A DNA stretch of 27,798 bases, from contig JAHLKH010000268.1 in assembly GCA_025526915.1 (NCBI GenBank), positions 1 through 27,798 on the forward strand. The letters run 5' to 3'. The stretch is from Entophlyctis helioformis (Eukaryota > Chytridiomycota > Chytridiomycetes > Chytridiales > Chytriomycetaceae). A model generated the notes under the pieces. That model saw only the letters and a program-made list of their open reading frames with translations. It did no database searches and was not told the origin of the DNA. Every line of letters begins with the position of its first letter. The stretch's first letter is position 1. The position numbers were made by a program, and so were the translations under genes. Of this stretch, positions 20,701 to 27,798 are shown one piece after another.

Positions 20701-22131
20701 AACTTGCCAAATGCGTGGATATGGATACTGATGGAGCCGCGCTGTCAGGGCACGCATCTCATGTTAGCAAGTCCAGAATGTCCTTTTACATGGAGGTGCA
20801 TCACAGGTGACATACGCCTCCAACGCTCAAGACGTGGTTCTTCTGAAAGTCTGTCCATGGACGCAGCAAGCAGTTTTCTAGCGGCACAGTCTGCATGCCT
20901 GGAAGGCCGACGATGTTGGATGTGGGGTTTGCGCTGTCGTGGACACCGCGAACGCGCAGCGCCTTTAGGACATGTCGCTCCCACACTTCTTGGGTGACTG
21001 GCAGACGAATGGTGGGCCGGCCTGACACTGGGATCGACTTGCCCGTGATGGTCTCTTCATGCACCGTCTCCATTTCCATGTTTGTGATCTGTGGTGCTCA
21101 TGGCATGGCATGGGATGGCGGTGAGGATCGCATGAGCGATTGGCAGCCTGCAGGAGGAGCCAGTCGGCATTTCAGGCAACAAGACAGACCTTGTAGAACG
21201 CCACGCGCTCGAACTGCGTGGTTTGCAGCAAGGTGCGGCACATGGTGCAGTTCTGGTCCTTTGGCGTCGAGTGCTGGTCCAGCAACGACTCGATGAGGTT
21301 CAAAGACTCGATGATCTCGGCCGAGGAATCGTAGAAGCCGGTCGACAGCCGAGGGAAGCTGAGCATGTGGGCCGATGACGACTCTGGCAGCAATGTCAGA
21401 GGAGCGACTGGGTCAGACGAGGGAGGTTGCTCAAGCACCGACGACGATGGCGGCCGCCAAGCAACCTGGTCGCAGCTGGGCTTGGGATCCAGCTCGATAA
21501 CCAGTCCGACGGACGGCACGCGGTGAACGGCAGCATAGCAAGTGACCAGCCGAGCCGACGCAGATGCAGATGCAGATGTAGACGCAGACGCAGATGTAGA
21601 CGCAGACGCAGACGCAGATGCAGATGTTGGTGCCGAGTCAGATGCAGGTGGAGCCACGAGCGTGAGGGTCGTGGTGAACGGACACTCGCCAGGTTGGATG
21701 CGAGGGTTGACGCATCGTGCGGCCTCGGTCAGGAAACGATCGTGGTCGGACGGGGCGAGCAGCGACGACAGGAACGACTGGCCCAGCAGCGAGTGTGGGT
21801 CTTGGATGCCGAGAACCGATGCTGCCGACAGCGACACGTGGGTGATGGTCCAGGGAGCCAGGACGGGCTCTGCCGGCAGCGTATCTGTCGGGGCGAGCGG
21901 TGCCGTCGCTGCTGCTGCTGTCGAGGCTGCTGCTGTCGCCGGCGCTGTTTCCACGGCGTCCATGTCGGTCTGTGCAGGCACGACGCACACGAGCAGGCCG
22001 TGCGATTGGATGGCCGCGCCCGACATTGCGGTGTTGGACGACGGTGTTGGTATATTTTGAGCGTTTGCTTTGCCGAGGGGTGGGCAATAGGGCGAGGGAA
22101 TGCCGGCAGTTGCCGGCAAAATGCCCGACAT
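17730..22131 (-). CDS. Phytochrome-like hybrid histidine kinase with degenerate H-box and bilin pocket
   Basis: Nine exons are inferred: 22131-21190, 21088-20816, 20741-20054, 19971-19709, 19600-19064, 18992-18883, 18809-18675, 18588-18396 and 18299-17730. All introns are GT-AG and phases agree, giving 1236 residues. Order: PAS with AIQSHGLLVCV (41-45 IQSHG); GAF (TTQFERVAFYK, GKSIPVSGRP, GSISIHIHAFGKFWG, SAPRRVP); a Ser/Pro-rich linker; PHY (DAAILSVNNDKRVIG to AFIAFFRLPE); HisKA; HATPase (SDNAVQHT N-box, EDTGVGI G1, GAGIGLAI G2); receiver (LVVDDNSINQQVL, phospho-acceptor D1151 in LVLMDVQMPG, K1206 in VIKPID) with a polyQ insert. The H-box reads NISYEVRTPLNAI: Tyr786 (TAC, 19411-19409) replaces the phospho-His. 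The DIP and PxH bilin motifs read GRP and lack His. Family firm; light sensing and kinase activity doubtful. Confidence 0.9.
18076..18104 (-). repeat. CAG tract coding polyGln inside the receiver domain
   Basis: A (CAG)n-rich tract codes QQQQQQPQQPQ in the loop before the phospho-acceptor strand of the receiver domain, together with MDVDGNAS and KRPR sequences. It is an insert that most receivers lack. Confidence 0.75.
21553..21628 (-). repeat. GCAGAY hexamer tract coding (Ser-Ala)n in the PAS domain
   Basis: About twelve units of gcagat/gcagac/gtagac, read on the minus strand, give a Ser-Ala/Ser-Thr run inside the PAS domain between two beta strands. The simple repeat interrupts a conserved fold, so it should form a loop. 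Confidence 0.8.
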
Positions 22132-22317
22132 CCAAACAATTACCAAGAATCATTGAATTAAATTGGACCCGAGAGGCGTCGAATGTAAGGCAAGCATAAC
22201 ACACGATGGAAGGTTCGAGTCAGCAACGAGCATGCGACGACAGGCGGGCGAGGCACATCCAACGAGATGCTTACCTTCGTAAAGTGACCCTATTGGTCGA
22301 TCGGGAGGTGCCCCGAT
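22132..22317 (-). promoter_or_regulatory. Spacer between Fanzor stop and phytochrome-like ATG
   Basis: The 186 bases must carry the Fanzor 3' end, the phytochrome-like promoter and leader, and possibly a guide RNA for the nuclease, since known Fanzor and TnpB guide RNAs lie at or just past the 3' end of the ORF. A good splice donor on the minus strand (AAG|GTAAGC, from 22274) has no partner among the coding exons. It could start a leader intron of the phytochrome-like gene. An ATG overlaps the Fanzor TGA. Nothing is proven from sequence alone. Confidence 0.35.
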
Positions 22318-25300
22318 TCATATTGTGCTGGAAGTCACAGCACGTGGAGTTGCATGTGCCTTGCTGGCTCGTGACCCGCGGACAGACCGTGTCCGTGGTG
22401 GAGGCGGCAGGACGATGGGCGGATCGGGTGGTCTTGGAGGCCGCTGGTTGACAGGCAGCTCAGGTACTGGAAGCTGCTGGACGACAGGCTGACTGGCCTT
22501 TGTGTGCGTCAAGTAGAGCGGCCGCTCTCCATCGAGCAAATGCCCCAGTGCGACCATTCCGATGTTGGTGGCTCCAAGCACGTCTCGGTGGTAGACGGCC
22601 TTGCATGCTGTGCACTCGTAGCGTCGCAGGTTGGTGCGGTTCTTGTATGGGATGCGCTGCTTGCACTGCGGGCACATCTGGCTGGTCAGGTTCTCGTTGC
22701 AGCGGTAGATCTGTGTGTGTGTGTGCATGATCGTGTGGTCAGTTGGTGCACAGATGGATAGATGGATGGCATGGCATCAGACGCACATAGGCATATCCAG
22801 ACGACCGCAGATGCCTGATGAGAAACTTCTCAAACACAGCGTGCCGACCACCCTCGCCAGTAAAGTCGATGCCCAATGCCCAGACAACTGGGATGTCCTT
22901 CTCTGCCGACTTTTTTGGATCGAAGGGCAGGCCTTGAGACGCAGGAGATGCTCGCTTGCCAGTGGTCGATCCTGCCAGCTTCATGATGCCCTCAAGAGCG
23001 TTTCCGCGAAAAGACATGCTGTTGCTGCGCATGGAAAAACGCTCGGCCTTGACCTTCTGTGGAATGCCATGCCATGCCATGCCATCCAGTGCAATCAGCA
23101 GGCGATCAAGCAGCATGGCGATCATGCCGATATGCATTCAGAAGCAGAGAAAACATACCTTTGCATTCAGGAATGTCGAGCAGTACGCCAAGCAGCGAAG
23201 ATCCCAAAAGGCTCTCTCGCCTGCTGAGACGCCTGGATCGGCATGCTTTGCCATCTTGAAGGCAATCGCCTCATGGATGTCGGCTGCCTTGGCATATCGG
23301 CCATTGAACCTGGCACAAGAGACAGGCGCTGTGAGTTGATCTGGTCAAGAGTGCACAGAGTCATTGCATACATACCATCGCTGAAGTTCGCGCTCAGCTT
23401 GAAACATGCCAGAGGAGAGCACATAGTTGGCCTCGAGCGTGTATGTGCCGGTATTGACGTTGAGCAGCATGCTGGACGCGCCAAACAGGTACCGCTGGCC
23501 CCAGTCTAGACTGACAACGCGAACAGTCTCATAGCCCTTGTCGGCGAGCAGCTTGTTGGCATCAGCAACATCAGGTAGTCGCTGCGAGGCGTAAAAGTTG
23601 CGCTTGGCCTGTCATGCCATGGCATGAGTGAGGGATGTGCAATGCATGTGCACCAATGCGCGAGGTTGGCATGCAAGTAACATACAAGGTTTGGCACTTT
23701 TGGCTTGGCAGCTGTGGATGGCATGTCAGTTGGTGTGGACAGCAAGTACGCGTCTGGATTGGCACAGCAACTCACATTCGCCGTTGAGGTAATCAGGCAC
23801 ACAATCAGCCTCATTGGCAAGACTGGGAAGCTCGCATGAAGACGCCGTGTCGGGACCTGCGAAGCAAGGCGGCGGTTAGAATTGATGTGTGCACCAAAGC
23901 ATCCAAGCACAGCACATACTGCAAGGCGACTCTGGACGGTCTGTGCGATAATCGCGAACCAACTGGCCGACGCTGTATCCGTTCGAGATGACGCTACTCA
24001 TCCGTGTCCGTTTGGTTGGTCTCGCTGGGGGTAGAGCATCAACCGCAGCCTGGATGAAGTCCTTGCGCTCCTTGCCACGCAGACGCTGCTTCTTGGCCTC
24101 TTGCGTCGCCTTGGCTCTAGCCGCTTTCTTGGCCTTGGTGTTGGCTGCGTCCATTTCCGCTTCGGCTTCTGCCGGCGTTTGATACCGGCCTTTCTTGGGG
24201 CGGAGGCCGGGAAGCAGGACGTCCATGACGCAATTCTCGCGACTCGAGCTGAATGCCTTCTTGATCTCGCTGTCGGTTGACTTGAGTGTCAACTTTTTCG
24301 AGCCAGGCTCTTTGAGAAAGGTGGATTGTTAGTATCAAATCATAAAAAGATGGCACAAACAGGCAGTGCAACTTACTGATCGCAGCAAGTAGCTCCTTTC
24401 GCAGTGCTTGCAAAGCAGGATCCTGCCCCTTGCTGTCGCGCTCCTTCTTTGTCCCCATCACAGACCAAAAGAGTGTCCTCTCTGTGATGAGAACGAAAGG
24501 GTCGCAGCTTGCCGGCTGCGGGCAAAGCTTGATGCTCTGTCTCCCAGCGAGATTGCGCAGCGCATGGAACTTGCCGGGATGCGACAGCGACTCACTGAGC
24601 ACAATCGCAGCGAGCTCGTCTAGCTCTGGAGGTAGCACGACAACGGCCTTGCCCTCTGTGGCTGAGGAAGAGCTGGATGCTGCGGCCTTCTTGCTGCGTG
24701 GCTTCTTTGGTGCGTCCTTGCCCTCCGTGGCTGGCGATGGGCTTGGCGCCGCGCTCTCGGTGGTGGCAGCCTTCCCGACACATGGCTTCTTGGCGTCCTT
24801 GGCACCGGCGGCCTTAGCAACGCGTGGCTTCTTGGCGGCTTTGGCAGCAGCACCGTTGGCAGCCGTGGCGTCCTTGGCAGTGGTGTCCTTGCCGACGCGT
24901 ACCTTCTTGGCTACGCCGCCCTTGTCGGTGATTGAAGTGCTGGACGCGGTCCGCTTGTGGGTTGGCGCGGGGTCCTTGCCGACGCGTACCTTCTTGGCTA
25001 CGCCGCCCTTGTCGGTGATTGAAGTGCTGGACGCGGTCCGCTTGTGGGTTGGCACGGCGTCCTCAGTGGCAGCCTTCCCAACGCGTGGCTTCTTGGTGGC
25101 TATGGCAGCAGCAAGCCTGGCGTCCCTGGTGGCTTTGGCAGCTGCATCCCTGACGGCTTTGGCAGCTGCACGCTCGGCGTCCCTGGCGGCTTTGGCAGCT
25201 GCACGCTCAGCGTCCCTGGCGGCTTTGGCAGCTGCACGCTCGGCGTCCTTGGCAGCTTTGGCAGCTGCGCGCTTGGCGTCCCTGACGGCTTTGGCAGCTG

Positions 25301-27798
25301 CGCGCTTGGCGTCCCTGGCGGCGTTGGCAGCTACACGCTTGGGATCCTTGGCGTCTGCGGCGTCCTTGGCAGCTTTGGCAGCAGCGCGCTTGGCGGCGTT
25401 GGCAGCAGCACGCTTGGCGGTCTCAGCGTCCCTGGCTTTCTTGATCAGGTACGTAGTCCACGCCGTCGCTTGCTTGGGAGTTGAACCGCGCACAAGCTTG
25501 AGGCACGCTGCAAACACCAGGTCGGACTGGCTTCCAATGTAGTGCTGCGCCAGCATGGCACACACACTCTTGGCGAGGTTGCTGAAGATATCATTCGCAG
25601 CTTCCGCGCAGAGGCTGCCGTCAAGCCTGTCTGGTAGAGCCGGCTCCTGCGCGACGGCTGGCGGCATTTTGGGCTGTGGTATGCCTTTCTTGATCGCATT
25701 GGCGTGCACCATGCCTCGCGTCCATGACCGGTGCATCATCAGCTGCATGGCCGTGACGAGCCACGCGTTGATGTGCTCATATTGAGACCCGGCTGGGCCA
25801 TCTGCTTGCCACTGAAAATGTACGACAGGTGGCGCAGCATACAGGCCATGGACGTCTCGCCGCCAGAAGCGCTGCTGATGATCTCCGTGAGCAGTTGGTT
25901 CGCTGTTGGCACCGCCGGTGCTGCTCCTGGCTGCTCAGACTCGTCGGCGTCCTCGGCGTCCTCAGACTCGTCGGCGTCCTCAGACTCGTCGGCGTCCTCA
26001 GACTCGTCGGCGTCCTCGATGTCCTCAATGTCCTCATACTCGTCGGCGTCCTCGCTGTCCTTTGACTTCTTGACCCTCTCGTGCAGACATATCTCGAGTC
26101 TCGTGCCCGTGGCGAGTGGCACCGGATCGCCAAAGCGAGGATCGCTGCTCTCTGGGTTGTACAAACTTGAGCCATACATGATCCGCGCGTCGATGCCCTT
26201 TCTGAGCGTAAATCGGCCGGACAGGAAATCCTCCCTTGACACGCCACCGGGGCGGTTGGTGCCGTCTGAGTTGCTGGGATCGTCGAGGGCTCTGATATCA
26301 TCGTTGCTCAAGAAGCAGAACCCGGTCTGCTTTTCTTGGAACCACTGGTAAACGTGGTATTTTGGCGGGAGGGGCGCGTCTTGAACGATCTCGAGGAGCT
26401 CTTCAAGGACGGCACCAATGACGATAAGGCCGGCCTGCCGAGTACCGACGGTGAACGAGTACACACGGGTAAACTTGTCCTCGACGATCAGATCCCGCGT
26501 CCATGTCTCTGGCGTCTTCCTGCCATGAAGGCCATGGAATCTGACGCGCAATGGATCACTCGAGGTAAGGTCCTGCAAACCACGCCAAGCTGCCAGTCAG
26601 TACATGCATCGCCATGCATGCAGGCAGAATGGCGATCCTAAATCGTACCTCGTATAGCACTCTCATGCCACAACGATCAGCCGCGTCCACAGCGGGTCGA
26701 TCGGTCGCGTCCACAGCGGGTAGATTGGTTGCGCCTCCTTTTGATTGCCGCACCTTGTCGCCGATGGCCGCAAGGAGTGTTATGAATCGCGCGGTAACGA
26801 TCTGGCTCATCTTTCTGAGCTTCAGCTGTAGTGCCCGTCGTGAGCGAATGACGACTCTACCAAAACACGCATGTCAGCAAGTGCTCTCACGGCACATCGC
26901 ACAGCATACATCACTTACACTCGCGTTGTGCCAGAAGGAAACCTGCGGTGCTGCAGGCCTGACCTTTGCCTGTTGGTCTTCGCGGCCTTCTTTGCCTCAG
27001 TATCTACAGCTTCCGTTTCGCTCTTCTTTTTGAGCTTGGCGAGCATGGCTGGCGTGAGAGGGCGTGGTGCCTGCAGAGGTTGGATGGCAACATGAGCAAT
27101 GCATTCCGAGTGCACAAAATACATATGCAAGCATCAATGGTACATCAGAACTAACCGTCGTCTGGGTGTCTGCAGCTCGATTGAGAGAAAAGACAACCCG
27201 CTGTGCTTGTCCAGGCCAACAGTTGGTAGATGACCATTTACGCTTGGGCGGCGTTGGCGGTTGAAGCCCCTGTCAATTGGAAAAATGAGCGACTGCACCA
27301 AGTCATCACATGCACACACGGCCAGTGTAGACAGAGACGCACCGATGCCTGCTCGATGATCGACTTTAGCAGAGCAATAGCCTCGGCTCGCTGCTCGACA
27401 AGTGTCACTGGTTGGCCCTTCGTTTGAGCTTTCAGGTCTTTCAGCTGTTTTATGGCCCTGTCGCGGATTTCGGCAAAGGTCTTTGAGGAAACGCGGCGGG
27501 TGTTGATCTTGCCTTGATACTTGGGTTTCTGCTTGTTTTTCTGCGTTTCTGGTACTAAAGTAGCACATTCGACAAAGGCAGCACTGTGAGTGGATGGTGT
27601 CAAGTCATTCTGATGCAAGCAGCACGTACTTGGAGTTGATGAATGCTCAAAGGGTACGCATGGAGGATACCACGATCTGTTCAGCTGGGTCTGCATCACC
27701 AAAGCGACAGGTCTGTTCGATGGACAGTGGATTGGGTTAGACACTTCAAGGCAAGAAATGCACATGAGTCCAAGTCATGCAGAAACTTACGGTTGCAT
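22318..27798 (-). CDS. Fanzor (eukaryotic TnpB-like RNA-guided nuclease)
   Basis: About 15 exons are inferred: 27798-27791, 27712-27630, 27554-27343, 27269-27156, 27070-26919, 26856-26649, 26572-25843, 25801-24377, 24309-23920, 23856-23776, 23711-23686, 23608-23376, 23309-23159, 23056-22787 and 22710-22318. They give about 1491 residues. The C-terminal RuvC nuclease is clear. RuvC-I has VVSLDWGQRYLFG (D1178). A degenerate RuvC-II site, ALGIDFTGEGG, has Asp where TnpB has Glu. The alternative Glu is E1367 in NENLTS. A Cys4 zinc ribbon follows (CPQC, CTAC), then HRDVLGATNI (D1404, RuvC-III). This is the rearranged site known in Fanzors. The first 500 residues are not recognised; an acidic repeat and a huge Lys/Ala repeat follow. 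A Pro-rich tail ends the protein. Exon 7/8 joins by a 41-base intron or hides a frameshift. The first ATG sits exactly at the window edge, so an upstream start is possible. Confidence 0.85.
24885..25053 (-). repeat. Perfect 82-base direct duplication inside the Fanzor gene
   Basis: Positions 24885-24966 and 24972-25053 are identical, with an 87-base period. Each codes THKRTASSTSITDKGGVAK and a following KVRVGKD. The period is a multiple of three, so it is an in-frame protein repeat. Perfect identity implies recent duplication or conversion. Confidence 0.92.
25127..25438 (-). repeat. Lys/Ala-rich coding minisatellite in the Fanzor gene
   Basis: Repeats of about 45 bases code units such as AKAAKDAERAA and AKAVRDAKRAA, about ten in a row. 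The predicted product is a long, very basic amphipathic or single alpha-helix, like histone H1 tails. It could bind DNA or RNA non-specifically. The plus-strand GFGSC-type frame is its shadow. Confidence 0.88.
25938..26062 (-). repeat. Asp/Glu/Ser-coding repeat in the Fanzor gene
   Basis: Units of 18-24 bases (tcctcagactcgtcggcg type) code DADESE repeated four or five times, preceded by KKSKDSEDADEYEDIED. It is a strongly acidic insert lying ahead of the basic repeat. Confidence 0.85.

Noticed and set aside
22101..22118. Paired palindromes tgccggca as a possible element end or attachment site
   Set aside because: They lie in the first codons of the phytochrome-like gene and no matching copy or target duplication was seen elsewhere in the window.
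22715..23227. Plus-strand ORF of 170 codons in the Fanzor 3' part
   Set aside because: It lies opposite the conserved RuvC exons and crosses their introns; no recognisable protein.
24885..25440. Regular repeats suggesting a CRISPR-like array
   Set aside because: The periods are multiples of three, there are no unique spacers, and the units form a continuous Lys/Ala-rich frame within a spliced gene. The genome is eukaryotic.
25044..25484. Plus-strand ORF with Gly-Phe-Gly-Ser-Cys repeats
   Set aside because: It is the antisense shadow of the Lys/Ala repeats of the Fanzor gene and has no flanking gene structure.

Overview
This is a GC-rich, intron-rich, densely packed nuclear segment from a eukaryote. 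I infer a zoosporic fungus (chytrid or blastoclad type). The reasons are introns mostly of about 60-110 bases, intergenic gaps of only about 30-200 bases, a phytochrome-type hybrid histidine kinase, a Fanzor nuclease, and fungal/opisthokont housekeeping genes. The lineage is inference only. Exon joins were worked out by hand from splice sites, reading phase and protein family fit.

Layout. 154-1692 (+): RRM protein resembling SKAR/POLDIP3 of the mRNA-export Aly/REF group. 1803-2632 (-): mitochondrial rRNA 2'-O-methyltransferase MRM2. 2835-3263 (+): small possible myristoylated protein of unknown function. 3296-4990 (+): typical 2-Cys peroxiredoxin in seven exons. 5196-6900 (-): membrane-anchored short-chain dehydrogenase. 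7080-12737 (+): 1821-residue membrane protein joining a TEX2/Nvj2-type SMP domain, a START-like domain and two GOLD-like domains. 12813-14162 (+): tubulin-binding cofactor C. 14194-17624 (+): NOM1/SGD1 nucleolar MIF4G-MA3 protein. 17730-22131 (-): phytochrome-like PAS-GAF-PHY hybrid histidine kinase. 22318-27798 (-): Fanzor (eukaryotic TnpB) in about 15 exons, whose first ATG is the last three bases of the window.

Most genes are unrelated housekeeping genes that happen to be neighbours. Three products stand out. (1) The phytochrome-like kinase has Tyr in place of the phospho-accepting His of its H-box, and has lost the residues that normally hold the bilin, yet its ATP-binding G boxes and receiver domain look intact. 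It may be a pseudo-phytochrome/pseudo-kinase. (2) The Fanzor keeps a full RuvC triad in the rearranged eukaryotic arrangement and a Cys4 zinc ribbon, but carries very large acidic and Lys/Ala repeat inserts. (3) The SMP-START-GOLD-GOLD protein looks like a new multi-domain lipid-transfer/contact-site architecture.

Splicing is also unusual. Several introns are best explained as GC-AG introns, two introns are a multiple of three with no stop (so retention would be silent to the frame), and a few joins need very short introns or reflect single-base errors.
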